A stretch of 64,000 bases of DNA from Bacterioplanes sp965233665 (GCA_965233665.1 CBDDTG010000005.1:1-64000); one strand, 5' to 3'. Positions 36,228 to 45,375 are shown, numbered from the stretch's first letter. Translations and numbers: made by a program. Notes: generated by a model from the sequence alone, not told the origin.

Positions 36228-38604
36228 ATGAAATTCAGCGAACAGTGGTTGCGCGAGTGGGTGCAGCCTGAGATTTCCCACCCAAGAACTGGTGGATCAA
36301 GTGACCATGGCCGGCCTGGAGGTTGACGATGTCGACCCGGTGGCGGGCGAATTTAGCGGCGTGGTGGTGGGAGAAGTCATCAGTCGTGAACAGCATCCTA
36401 ATGCCGATAAACTGAGCCTATGTCAGGTCAGCGACGGCCAGGAAACCTTCCAGATTGTTTGTGGCGCGCCCAATGTACGCGCTGGTCTGAAAATTCCGTT
36501 TGCCAAATTGGGCGCGGTATTGCCGGGCAACTTTAAAATCAAAAAAGCCAAGCTGCGTGATGTCGAATCCTTTGGCATGTTGTGCGCAGAAGCTGAGCTG
36601 GGTCTGTCAGAAGCCAGCGATGGCCTGATGGAGCTGCCGGCCAGTGCGCCGGTAGGCGAAGACTTCCGTGCTTATATGGGCTTGGACGATCAAATTATTG
36701 ATGTCGACTTAACACCCAACCGTGGTGACTGCTTAAGCATCGCCGGTTTGGCCCGCGAAGTCGGCGTTTTAAACCGTGTTGCCGTGCAAGGCCCGAGCAT
36801 TGAGCCGGTAGCGCCAGTAATCGACGACAAACCTAACATCGACGTGCAAGCCAGCGCAGGCTGCCCGCGCTATGTAGGTCGTATTGTGCGCGGCGTTAAC
36901 GTGAGCGCCGAAACGCCATTGTGGATGGTAGAAAAACTGCGTCGTGGTGGCATTCGCTCTATCGACCCCGTCGTCGACATCACCAACTATGTGCTGCTTG
37001 AGCTGGGTCAGCCGATGCATGCCTTCGACCTGAATCAATTAGACGGTGGTATTCGTGTGCGCATGGCGGCTGATCAGGAAAAACTGACTCTGCTGGATGG
37101 CCAGGAAATCACCCTGAACAGCGATACCTTGGTCATTGCTGACCACAGTCGTGCATTGGCCATGGCCGGTGTGATGGGGGGTGAGCAATCGGGCGTCACT
37201 GAAGCGACGCAAGATTTGCTGCTGGAAGCCGCTTTCTTTGACCCAATTACCATCGCTGGTAAAGCACGTGCCCACGGATTGCACACCGACTCATCGCATC
37301 GTTTTGAGCGCGGCGTAGACTCGCAGTTAGCGCGCACCGCGATGGAGCGTGCCACTGCTTTACTGCTGGAGATTTGCAGTGGTCAGCCGGGGCCAATCGA
37401 AGAGGTGGTGAGTGAGGCAGATCTGCCAAAAGCCGCCACCATCGAGCTGCGTCGTTCACGTATTGAAAAAATTCTTGGCCTCAGCATGGCCGATAACGAC
37501 GTGCAGGATATTCTTGAGCGTCTGGGCATGCAGGTCACGGCCACCGAGCAGGGCTGGCAAGCCGTGGCGCCGAGCTATCGCTTTGACATGGCCATTGAAG
37601 CTGACCTGATCGAAGAGTTGGCGCGTATTTACGGTTACAACCGTTTGCCTGTGCGTGTACCGCAAGCGGCCACGCCGTTGGCGAAAGCGCCGGAAGCCAA
37701 AATGCCGATGGCCGATATTCGCCGTCAGCTGATTTCGCGCGGCTATCAAGAAGCCATTACTTACAGCTTTGTTGATAGCAAAGTGCAAAAGGTATTGGCG
37801 CCAAGTGTAGAGCCATTGGCGCTGCTGAACCCCATTTCTAACGATATGGCGGTGATGCGCAGCACCTTATGGGCGGGCTTGCTGGGTGCGGTTGAGCACA
37901 ACATGAAGCGTCAGCAGCCACGCGTGCGCTTGTTTGAAACCGGCTTGCGCTTTGAGCCAGGTAGCGATGGCTTGCAGCAAATTCCGACCTTGGCCATGGT
38001 GGTTGCGGGCAATTGCCAACCTCAAGGTTGGAGCAACAATACTGACAATGTCGACTTTTTCGACATCAAGGGCGATCTGGAAAGCGTGCTGCAACGCAGT
38101 GGCTTGCTGGCAGATTACCGCTTTGTCGCCGCTGAGCATGATGCTTTGCATCCGGGCCAGTGTGCTCGCATCGAAAAAGATGGCAAAGCCGTCGGCTGGA
38201 TTGGTGCACTGCATCCACAAGCGCAAAAGGCACTCGACCTAAAACACGCGGTGTATTTGGTCGAAATTGACCTCGATGCCGTGCAGCAGCGCCGTGTGCC
38301 GGCCTTTGGAGAACTGTCTAAGTTCCCTGAAATGCGTCGTGATTTGGCTTTGGTTGTGTCTCAGTCTGTGGCTGTGGACGATGTCTTCAGCGCGATTCGC
38401 TCGGTAGCGGGTGAATATTTGACGAACCTCACATTGTTTGACGTCTATGTGGGCAAAGGCATTGATCCTGATAGAAAAAGTCTGGCACTGGGCTTGACCT
38501 GGCAGCATCCTTCACGCACTCTAACTGACGAAGAAGTGAACGATTCGGTCAATGCCGTGCTCGCTCACTTGAACGAGAGTGTAGGAGCAACGCTGAGGGG
38601 CTAG
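36228..38604 (+). CDS. pheT: Phenylalanine--tRNA ligase beta subunit, with an apparent 1-nt insertion
   Basis: The start MKFSEQWLREWVQPEIS (ATG 36228, with GAGG upstream) is in one frame. The rest, from QELVDQVTMAGLEVDD, is in the next. Removing one C from the CCC at 36277-36279 joins them into a normal 791-residue PheT with tRNA-binding domain (GEVISREQHPNADKL), B3/B4 editing, B5 and C-terminal anticodon-binding domains. An essential enzyme is unlikely to be broken, so a sequencing error is favoured. Read by a gene finder it would wrongly start at 36292. Its stop is followed one base later by ihfA. Confidence 0.92.
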
Positions 38605-38605
38605 C

Positions 38606-38914
38606 ATGACGGCTCTGACCAAAGCAGAACTAGCAGAAAAACTGTTCGAGGATCTTGGTCTCAATAAGCGCGAAGCGAAAGACATGGTGGATCTCTTCTT
38701 TGATGAGATCCGCGACAGTCTAAGTCGCAATGAACAGGTGAAGTTGTCGGGTTTCGGCAACTTCGACCTGCGTGATAAGCGTCAACGGCCAGGCCGCAAC
38801 CCCAAAACCGGCGAAGAAATCCCCATTTCTGCGCGTCGGGTGGTGACCTTTAAGCCAGGTCAAAAACTCAAGATTCGGGTCGAAGCGTATGCTGGAACCG
38901 AGTCACAACAATGA
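38606..38914 (+). CDS. ihfA: Integration host factor subunit alpha
   Basis: A 102-residue HU/IHF protein with the IHF-alpha signature: LTKAELAEKLFEDLGLNKREAK, VKLSGFGNFDLRDKRQRPGRNPKTGEEIPI with the Pro that intercalates DNA, and ARRVVTFKPGQKLK. It bends DNA sharply at specific sites and serves in recombination, replication and promoter control. The pheT-ihfA linkage is the usual gammaproteobacterial one. Confidence 0.96.
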   Translation: MTALTKAELAEKLFEDLGLNKREAKDMVDLFFDEIRDSLSRNEQVKLSGFGNFDLRDKRQRPGRNPKTGEEIPISARRVVTFKPGQKLKIRVEAYAGTESQQ

Positions 38915-39245
38915 ACTCCCCCCAATACCTGCTAAGCGCTATTTCACCATTGGTGAAGTCAGTGAGCTATGTGACGTAAAACCTCATGTTTTACGCTACT
39001 GGGAGCAGGAATTTCCGCAATTAAGCCCGGTCAAACGCCGCGGCAATCGTCGTTATTATCAACGCCAAGACGTCATTTTGGTGCGTGAAATCCGCAGTTT
39101 GCTCTACCAAGAAGGCTACACCATTGGTGGTGCACGCCAGCGCCTAGAAGAGGGCGACTCGCAAGCCGTGGCCATGGATCAAGCCTTAATCAAAAATATG
39201 ATCAGTGAGCTGAAAGAATTGGCCGTCATGCTCAAACCGAATTGA
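38889..39245 (+). CDS. MerR-family transcriptional regulator
   Basis: A 118-residue MerR protein: winged HTH at about residues 18-55 (YFTIGEVSELCDVKPHVLRYWEQEFPQL and GNRRYYQRQDVILVREI), then a short dimerisation helix. No C-terminal metal- or ligand-binding cysteines are present. This small MerR is regularly found next to ihfA in gammaproteobacteria; its target is unknown. It overlaps ihfA by 26 bases. Confidence 0.9.
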   Translation: MLEPSHNNELPPIPAKRYFTIGEVSELCDVKPHVLRYWEQEFPQLSPVKRRGNRRYYQRQDVILVREIRSLLYQEGYTIGGARQRLEEGDSQAVAMDQALIKNMISELKELAVMLKPN

Positions 39246-39290
39246 ACCCTTGGTCCAAGCCGCAGACGTCACCATCAAGGTGACAAAAAA

Positions 39291-39319
39291 CTTTAACTTT
39301 TCAGTCACTTAGGTATACT
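39291..39319 (+). promoter_or_regulatory. Promoter of tRNA-Pro
   Basis: TATACT at 39314-39319 with a weak -35 (TTTAAC at 39292) 16 bases upstream, 33 bases before the tRNA. It is a good -10 match, with only moderate support for the -35. Confidence 0.6.
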
Positions 39320-39351
39320 AGCCAGCGTTTGGGCCAGTCTCAAACTTGAGT

Positions 39352-39428
39352 CGGGATGTAGCGCAGCCTGGTAGCGCACCTGTATGGGGTGCAGGTGGTC
39401 GGAGGTTCAAATCCTCTCATCCCGACCA
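39352..39428 (+). tRNA. tRNA-Pro (GGG)
   Basis: A 77-nt tRNA with encoded CCA. The anticodon loop ATGGGGT gives anticodon GGG, reading CCC/CCU. Its 3' 45 bases (39384-39428) are the left part of the prophage attachment repeat, so the integrated element rebuilt a complete tRNA. Confidence 0.95.
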
Positions 39429-39459
39429 ATTTCTCCTTTCTTTTCAATGACTTAGAAAT
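39384..39459. repeat. Left attachment repeat (att) of the prophage
   Basis: 76 bases identical to 52050-52125: the 3' half of tRNA-Pro plus 31 downstream bases. Similarity continues at lower identity for about 70 more bases. Such a tRNA 3'-end duplication is the standard footprint of a tyrosine integrase. Confidence 0.9.
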
Positions 39460-39538
39460 TCTTCCTAAGCCATCTATCAGCAAAACAAGCCTTAGCGAAT
39501 AAGCCGACGAATATACAGTATGTAATTCTGTACAGTCT

Positions 39539-40600
39539 TCATCGTGTTGCTTTAACAATTTCTGGCTTTCTGTCGTACACCGCTGTCATCTTTTTGCTTC
39601 GATGACCACTGGCTTTCAGCTCGTGATCAGTCACACCCTTAGCTTTAATATCGTGGAAATTAAATGGCTCAGTTAGCGTGACCTGTTCACCATCAATGGT
39701 TAGACCTGTTTGCATGGCTTGAGCACGAACACGACGCCAGGCTGAATCAAACGAGGTTTTAGGAATCACGCCACCGGTTTTGGCTTTAAACAGTGGTCGA
39801 TCCTGAACCCGAGTTGGGCCTGTGCTGCAGAACTCACTGGCATCATCAACGGCTTTTTGCAGGCGTTCTGACCATTGGGTGATCTCATTGGCCGATCCTT
39901 TTCCGCGTTCAACAAACACACCGTCGTCCAGCAAGTGTCGGTCTTCCAATAAGCCACGAACTTCACTGGCACGCATTCGACACAGATAGGCAATTTCCAT
40001 CATGGGGGCAAGCCAGGGATACGAACTGGATAATGCTACTTCATAAACCAGCCAATATTCCCAGTCTTCAATGTATCGGTCTCTAGGTTTTTCACGAAAT
40101 TTTTTAACGTCACGCACTGGGTTGTCACGTACAAAATTTCGCTCTTTTGCCCAGCTGAACAAACGAGACAAAAAACCATGATCCCGATTGGCTGACACTG
40201 GTTTGTCTTGGCCTAATGCATCCATGTATTGGCGTACATGACCACTCGTTACCCGATTAGGATACATGTTGCCAAACACAGCTTTTAGGCGATTCAAACG
40301 CAGGTGATCATCTTGCTGGGTTTTAAACGCGAGCTGCTTAAACTGCAAACTGTCAGTGTACAAATCAAACAACCAATTCATGTCTTCGCGTTTAATTAGT
40401 CCTGAGTCAGCTTGAGTCTTGGCTTGAATTACAGTTCTTTTAACTGCATCGTTTTCAACTAAGTTGCCTTCTTTATCGCGCTGTACGCGAGCCAGAGTGA
40501 TAGAGCCACCCGTTGAAGGTCGGTATTGGTAAGCGGTTTTGGTGCGATACACACGTTCTGGTAGCCACAAATCAGCTGGGTTCTTACGTCGTCTAGTCAT
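39539..40600 (-). CDS. int: Phage tyrosine integrase
   Basis: A 353-residue recombinase with an N-terminal DNA-binding region, a SAM-like core-binding domain (about 70-170) and catalytic domain (about 180-350). The active site shows Arg in CRMRASEV, Lys in RGKGS, the HxxR-type box as FNFHDIKAKG, His in SGHRSKK and the nucleophile Tyr in AVYDRK. Box II thus has Lys where most integrases have Arg, as in integrases of Pf-type phages as I recall them. Its 3' end faces the tRNA. Its start overlaps the stop of the DUF4224 gene by one base. Confidence 0.93.
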   Translation of the reverse strand: MTRRRKNPADLWLPERVYRTKTAYQYRPSTGGSITLARVQRDKEGNLVENDAVKRTVIQAKTQADSGLIKREDMNWLFDLYTDSLQFKQLAFKTQQDDHLRLNRLKAVFGNMYPNRVTSGHVRQYMDALGQDKPVSANRDHGFLSRLFSWAKERNFVRDNPVRDVKKFREKPRDRYIEDWEYWLVYEVALSSSYPWLAPMMEIAYLCRMRASEVRGLLEDRHLLDDGVFVERGKGSANEITQWSERLQKAVDDASEFCSTGPTRVQDRPLFKAKTGGVIPKTSFDSAWRRVRAQAMQTGLTIDGEQVTLTEPFNFHDIKAKGVTDHELKASGHRSKKMTAVYDRKPEIVKATR

Positions 40601-40821
40601 TAGTGTTTTATCGCATCCAGGTTGAAACCATCTCTATCGTCTGCACTCATGACTGAATCACCACGGATGGCATGAACAATAGCTTCCTTTGCTACCACGG
40701 GCTTACCGTCCAAACGCTCAAAGAAATGCACACGGTTATTGCGCAATACTTCGATCTGTTTAGCACGTTGCCGAGTACCAGTGAGAGTTAACAACTCTTG
40801 CTCTGTTAAAAACTCGCTCAT
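40600..40821 (-). CDS. DUF4224-family small protein
   Basis: A 73-residue protein matching the DUF4224 pattern (FLTEQELLTLTGTRQRAKQIEVLRNN, then KPVVAKEAI). It has a short helical DNA-binding look, and the family is nearly always next to a phage integrase, suggesting an excisionase or integrase helper. The ATG at 40821 is preceded by GGTGGGACG, and its start overlaps the replication gene stop (ATGA). Confidence 0.85.
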   Translation of the reverse strand: MSEFLTEQELLTLTGTRQRAKQIEVLRNNRVHFFERLDGKPVVAKEAIVHAIRGDSVMSADDRDGFNLDAIKH

Positions 40822-42104
40822 CGTCCCACCCCATTTAGTCGGTGTTGCATCATGCGTTGTTGAACAAATGCCCCTAAAACCGAGGGCAAATGCTCTGATT
40901 CTCCGAACTGCAACAGCCCAAAGTAACTGCACAGGTCGGCTTCGATATCGAACTGCAAAATCTTGTTGGTCACGAACGCGGGCGTGTAATTACGGCGGGC
41001 GCAGACCTTGATGTAGTTACCCAGAGTGTGAGCAATGTGACGATGGTTTACTTCGCTGCTGGGCTTTTTGTATTGGCGCTTGTAGATGAACTCAGGCGAG
41101 GAGTGGAAGAACACCACGTCGTCTGCCAGGGCTTGCCACAGTGGGTCTACGTAGCCTTTGTCATCCATCAAGCGAAAGTTATTCAGGGCATAACGCCATA
41201 AACCGCTTAAATGCTGCTGTAGCTGTTCATAGTTGCGGATCTGGGCTTCTGGGTTGCGGGTCTGAACAAAGCGCTCAAAATCCTCAATGACGCTGTGATG
41301 AAAGCGAAATTCCAGCCTTCTGACGGTATTACCTTCGACATACGCAGGCTTTAATTCACCTTCATCAAACCCGGTCATCACGGACGACCAGATGGGCTCC
41401 CAAAAGTGCAGCTTATCGCCTTTTCTCGCTTCTTCGGTCTTGTTGTACAGGCACATTTGCACGGCATTCGACTGACCAAAGGTGTAGGTCTCGGTCGAAC
41501 CATAAATCACCGACACATCGGACAAACTGAAATCGGCATGGGAAACCCCATTCACTTTGAAGTTACGACGAGCACTGGTTTGCAGGCGATATTCAAAGTC
41601 TTCTGGCACTTCAAAGCCCACCATGTCGGTACACAGATGCGCTGCGACACCTTTTTCTGTCACGTTGGTGGCAAAGACATAGGCCAGCTGTTTTAGCTCC
41701 TGGGTGAGCTGTTCCGGTGTGGATTGGAAGATTTTTTGAGGCGTTACTTCGATTTTAAGGTGTGAGCCATTTTGGTCTGCTTCAACGTAAAACGACTTCA
41801 GCAACACCACAAACCCGGCTTCCAAGTTCTTGAGAATGAATTGGTACCCGGTCTTTTTGGAGCCCTTAGACAGCAGGAAGTCATAGCCATTGATGTGGAT
41901 GAGTTCGGTGTCAAAGGTCTGAAAATGATGCTCTAGCTGTTCCAGCACGTCAGAACGCAGGTTGCAGCCAAACAACTGCTTGAGTGTGTCCACGCCACTG
42001 TGCACGAAGGCCACGGAAGACAGATCGATGGATTTAAACTGGTTTACAAAATGATCGCCAAAACGCTCGAAGGTTTTTGCTTTAAATGGGTTCAGTGAGG
42101 TCAT
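40818..42104 (-). CDS. Inovirus replication initiation protein
   Basis: A 428-residue protein occupying the place and having the size of the Pf-phage replication initiator between Zot and integrase. These proteins nick the double-stranded replicative form to start rolling-circle replication. The central part has conserved-looking LCTDMVGFEVPEDFEYRLQTSARR and MCLYNKTEEARKGDKLHFWEPIW with a Tyr candidate (CLYNK). The ATG at 42104 is favoured over a TTG at 42110 because AAGGA is seven bases upstream of it. The structured region just upstream may be its target. Confidence 0.8.
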   Translation of the reverse strand: MTSLNPFKAKTFERFGDHFVNQFKSIDLSSVAFVHSGVDTLKQLFGCNLRSDVLEQLEHHFQTFDTELIHINGYDFLLSKGSKKTGYQFILKNLEAGFVVLLKSFYVEADQNGSHLKIEVTPQKIFQSTPEQLTQELKQLAYVFATNVTEKGVAAHLCTDMVGFEVPEDFEYRLQTSARRNFKVNGVSHADFSLSDVSVIYGSTETYTFGQSNAVQMCLYNKTEEARKGDKLHFWEPIWSSVMTGFDEGELKPAYVEGNTVRRLEFRFHHSVIEDFERFVQTRNPEAQIRNYEQLQQHLSGLWRYALNNFRLMDDKGYVDPLWQALADDVVFFHSSPEFIYKRQYKKPSSEVNHRHIAHTLGNYIKVCARRNYTPAFVTNKILQFDIEADLCSYFGLLQFGESEHLPSVLGAFVQQRMMQHRLNGVGR

Positions 42105-42458
42105 GGTCAAATCCTTATGAATATGTCGCAGTGAGTACGAGTGTGCTGATTGACGTGGGTTTATTAGTACGTGTTACAAGAACGTACTGAGAAGCCTGGG
42201 CTTCGCCGAACGACGCTTCGTCGCTGTTCGCTCCGGCGCGCTTATCGGCGTGCGCCCCGGCTGACAGGCCGTCAGCACGCTGTGCTGACGTAAACGGCGC
42301 GGAGGGAGAGAGCAGGGCAGGTTCATGCCGTGGACAAAGACTGGCCGCAGCCAGCTGTTGTCCACCGCACCAGGACTCACGTCCTACGGCTGCGCCTACC
42401 TCTTGCATGCCAAGGCATGCCCCTACTAACAAAATAAAAAAACAAATACTGTTCATGG
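42105..42458. other. Structured intergenic region: candidate phage origin/packaging signal
   Basis: A 354-bp gap with at least three hairpins: AGTACGT/ACGTACT (42167-42189), a perfect 9-bp CGTCAGCAC/GTGCTGACG with 3-base loop (42270-42290), and GTGGACAA/TTGTCCAC (42330-42365) enclosing an inner CTGG/CCAG stem. In filamentous phages the strand origins and packaging hairpin lie in the main intergenic region near the replication gene. A tiny frame MTMNSICFFILLVGACLG starts in the left flank at about 42458 but has no support as a gene. Confidence 0.65.
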
Positions 42459-43658
42459 TCATCGTTGTGCTGTGGCCGCGTTCACCAGCATGGGCTGGCG
42501 TGTGGCGCGTTCTATGGGTTCTGGGCTGCACATCGCGTAACGGCTGAGCTGTGGCGAGGTAATTCTCACCACGCACTCAGATAAGCGCTCAACGCGAAAG
42601 CCGGCCGCTTCTAAATCCAGGTGCGTCAGACTGACGAAGTCTTTTTCGCTCACCAGATCAAAATAATGGGTTAACTCGGCGCCAGAGATGGTGCCGGTGT
42701 AATAAATCTGACGGCCCCGCAGCAGCTCGGTGGCGGCGGGCGGGGGCGTTGGAAGGTCTGGGGTTATATCAGGGTCAGGCGCAGCAGCAGGCGCATCAGG
42801 AACGCGAAGGCCAGCATGATCGCCAGCGTCAGCAAGGTGCGGAAGATCAGCCTCAGGCAATAGCGCATCGCCTTCTTCAAAGCGCTCCATAGCATCGACC
42901 ACGCGGTAGACCACAAAGCCCAACACCAGGCCGATGATGCCGAGATATATTCGAAGCTTTGGATCAGCAAAAACACTTTTATTTTCGCTAGACCCTTTAG
43001 CTTTGCCGGTGGCGGTGGATTGGTAGCACTCGAAGACTCGGGTGTCGGCTTTCTTTTTGACTGGGGTACCGATGTAGTGACTAACGGATTTTCCGCTGGT
43101 TTCTGGGTCATGTTTAAACTCCCGCCAACAGTTTTTCCACCAGGGTAAAACGCCGGCTAAATCACGGTGACGAAATCCGTATTCCGCCACCGCTCTCACT
43201 TCTTTATGAATCTTGCCAATGTTGGTGGTGGATATATAAATGTCCCAGTTCATGTGGCGATGTTGGTCAAAGGCGTTTTCGACGTTCCAAGGTCGCTGTA
43301 CGCCACTGTCACAGACTTCGCGTTTTTCCTCTGGGGTATCAAAGACAGACAGGGTTTTTAACCGGGTGGGGTACACCCGTTGGCCCTCATCCATCACGAT
43401 CAGCGCGCCAATGGGCGCCCATTGAAAGAACCGCGCCATGTGCTCAAAGCCGTCTTGGCTGTCGTGTTGCACGCTCACCAATTCGGCTTCTGGCGGGATT
43501 TCAACACCCATCACCTGGGCTATATGGTTGATATCGTCCAGGCCACGGATATTGGTAATCACGGTTCGGCCTTGCTTCAGTGCGGGAATCACCACGTCCT
43601 GCACGATGGCAAAACTCTTATAACTGCCCGGTGGGCCATGATGAATAACCGCCGTCAT
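42459..43658 (-). CDS. zot: Zot-domain phage assembly ATPase (pI-like)
   Basis: A 399-residue protein with Walker A GPPGSYKS at residues 8-15 and Walker B ALIVMDEGQRVYP, followed by a single membrane helix (about 238-258, IYLGIIGLVLGFVVYRVV) and a periplasmic tail. This is the Zot/pI architecture: an inner-membrane ATPase that drives extrusion of the phage filament. A proline-rich linker precedes the C-terminal domain. The start overlaps the pVI-like gene. Confidence 0.92.
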   Translation of the reverse strand: MTAVIHHGPPGSYKSFAIVQDVVIPALKQGRTVITNIRGLDDINHIAQVMGVEIPPEAELVSVQHDSQDGFEHMARFFQWAPIGALIVMDEGQRVYPTRLKTLSVFDTPEEKREVCDSGVQRPWNVENAFDQHRHMNWDIYISTTNIGKIHKEVRAVAEYGFRHRDLAGVLPWWKNCWREFKHDPETSGKSVSHYIGTPVKKKADTRVFECYQSTATGKAKGSSENKSVFADPKLRIYLGIIGLVLGFVVYRVVDAMERFEEGDALLPEADLPHLADAGDHAGLRVPDAPAAAPDPDITPDLPTPPPAATELLRGRQIYYTGTISGAELTHYFDLVSEKDFVSLTHLDLEAAGFRVERLSECVVRITSPQLSRYAMCSPEPIERATRQPMLVNAATAQR

Positions 43659-44038
43659 TACATCAGCCCCAACACCATGCGCGCAGCATGGCCAGACAGC
43701 ACGATGTTTAATGCCTCAAACACATTGAGGTAATCCAGCAGCTGGAAGATCTGATTGTTGATGCCATCAATGGCCGCTTCGATTTGGTCGATAATGCCCA
43801 GCTGTTCAATCAATACCTTGGCAATGTCGTAACCAAAAGCAATGGTGTACAGCTTCAGCTCCAACCACCACAACACCAACCAGGCGGCGATGCGTTCAAA
43901 AAACGTATCAATCCAGTCGTAGGACTCGGTTGTAAAAACAGAGTCATACAAGGATAAGGCTTCCACCGCTGAACCACCGTCATCGGCTAGCGCAGCGGCA
44001 GAAACCAACAATAAAAAAGGAATCAGTAAATACTTCAT
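43658..44038 (-). CDS. DUF2523-like minor coat protein (pVI-like)
   Basis: A 126-residue membrane protein: signal peptide (LLLVSAAALADD), then hydrophobic helices at about 45-70 and 95-120. By position (between the adsorption protein and Zot) and size it corresponds to the Pf/Ff pVI cap protein that closes the filament end with pIII. It overlaps both neighbours by a few bases. Confidence 0.75.
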   Translation of the reverse strand: MKYLLIPFLLLVSAAALADDGGSAVEALSLYDSVFTTESYDWIDTFFERIAAWLVLWWLELKLYTIAFGYDIAKVLIEQLGIIDQIEAAIDGINNQIFQLLDYLNVFEALNIVLSGHAARMVLGLM

Positions 44039-45339
44039 TTGCTCCCTCCTGACATCACGAGAAACGCGGCGTAACAGGTCGCCGCAAATAAAATAAGGGC
44101 GGGTAAAAAGGCGAGAAAGGGTTCAAAGCGTGAAGTGCCGAAGTTAATTTCGACGCCCATCACGATGACGTTATCGTCGTAAAAGGGCGAACCCCCGGAG
44201 CCAGGATTAAAATCAAACAGTTCATTGAACTTGCCCCGGTACTCATCCAGCTTTTCCATGTACTCGGTGCGCTTGGCATCGACGCGCTCTTCTAACGACT
44301 CAAAACCATCAATGCCCATTGGATCGCCGGTGGGCTCATCATCAGGATCACTGCCACCATTACCCGGTTGCGGATCTGGATCAGGATCACCGCCACCGTT
44401 CCCTGGTTGTGGATCTGGATCAGGGTCGGGATCACCGTCGCTATCACCGGGGTCTGGATTGTCATCAACGCCATCATTTGGATCGGTGCTGGGAGGGTTG
44501 CACTGGTAGGTGCATTCTTGAGCAGAGACAAGGGTTAGAGTCCAGCCAGGCAAGTTAACCGGGCAGTCATCTAATGCGGCGTTGTACTCATACATGCAGT
44601 CATCGGGAATGCCGTCTCCATCGGAATCGCTGCCGTCATTGTTATCACCGTTGCCGGGATCGCTGCCATTGTCGCCATCACTGTTGTCGTTGTCATCACC
44701 ACGGCAGCTTTTGAACTCAATGCCATTTGAGCCGTAATTTACACAGCCAGAATCGTTCGGGTCTTGTGAGCATGACCAGCCGGGGTGTGCGCCAAGTAAA
44801 TCTTGGCAATGATCATCGGCCCAATCGTCATCGGTTGGACCATCATCCGGACTGTCTGGCTCATCCAGTGGGTCTTCACCAGGTTGGCCGCTGCAACGAT
44901 TGACTGCGCCTGCACCAGGACCACCCGTGCAAAAATCAGAACACTGAGCGGTAGACGGAACGGTGTAGGTGCTGCCACCAGGCCCGGAGCATTCTTGAAC
45001 AGGCTGACCACAATTGCCTAAACCGTCCTCTGAAACAACATCCTTGCCATAACAACCTGATTCACCGGTGTCGTCATTGGGCGTATTAGCGCAATCTTGT
45101 GGGGCTACACCTGTAATGGTACACATCAGGCGATTGGATGAATCTCTATAGCTTTCAACATTAATGACCATGTCACCAAAGCGATCAAAATAACTATCAG
45201 GGAGATTGCAACCACCATCAATACCAACAACAGTCGCCAAACCAATGACATTTTCATGACCATATTTACAAGACTCGGAAAATGAAGCGAGAGCATCAGA
45301 AGCTAAAAAGAAGCTGATCAAAAAAATCAAAAACCGCAC
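44035..45339 (-). CDS. Inovirus adsorption/minor coat protein (pIII-like)
   Basis: About 434 residues: signal peptide (VRFLIFLISFFLASDALAS), Cys-rich N-terminal domains (about 15 Cys), a long Asp/Gly/Pro/Asn-rich linker, then a C-terminal domain ending in a membrane anchor (FLAFLPALILFAATCYAAFLVM). This is the pIII layout: receptor-binding N-domains, flexible linker, membrane-anchored C-domain. A GTG start at 45339 is chosen because the earlier frame (to 45393) would run through the terminator. The linker holds two tandem copies of DPDPDPQPGNGG. Confidence 0.82.
   Translation of the reverse strand: MRFLIFLISFFLASDALASFSESCKYGHENVIGLATVVGIDGGCNLPDSYFDRFGDMVINVESYRDSSNRLMCTITGVAPQDCANTPNDDTGESGCYGKDVVSEDGLGNCGQPVQECSGPGGSTYTVPSTAQCSDFCTGGPGAGAVNRCSGQPGEDPLDEPDSPDDGPTDDDWADDHCQDLLGAHPGWSCSQDPNDSGCVNYGSNGIEFKSCRGDDNDNSDGDNGSDPGNGDNNDGSDSDGDGIPDDCMYEYNAALDDCPVNLPGWTLTLVSAQECTYQCNPPSTDPNDGVDDNPDPGDSDGDPDPDPDPQPGNGGGDPDPDPQPGNGGSDPDDEPTGDPMGIDGFESLEERVDAKRTEYMEKLDEYRGKFNELFDFNPGSGGSPFYDDNVIVMGVEINFGTSRFEPFLAFLPALILFAATCYAAFLVMSGGSK
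44340..44450. repeat. Tandem repeat in the adsorption-protein linker
   Basis: Two adjacent near-identical units of about 36-45 bases encode DPDPDPQPGNGG twice, with a third weaker Asp/Pro-rich unit beside them. Such repeats vary in copy number and would change linker length. Confidence 0.7.
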
Positions 45340-45354
45340 ACCACACCCCCAAAC

Positions 45355-45375
45355 GAAAAAAGGCCCCGAAGGGCC
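45355..45375 (-). terminator. Central phage terminator between coat and adsorption genes
   Basis: On the minus strand GGCCC-TTCG-GGGCC (45375-45362) is followed by six Ts. It lies right after the major coat gene and before the pIII-like gene, the place of the central terminator in Ff phages, and would keep coat-protein mRNA abundant relative to the minor proteins. Confidence 0.85.

Noticed and set aside
42115..42576. 153-aa frame on the minus strand between Zot and the replication initiator
   Set aside because: It overlaps the Zot 3' end in another frame and runs through the hairpin region; composition is not protein-like apart from a short hydrophobic stretch.
44225..44558. Plus-strand frames opposite the adsorption-protein linker
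   Set aside because: They arise from the simple-sequence linker and have no start signal.
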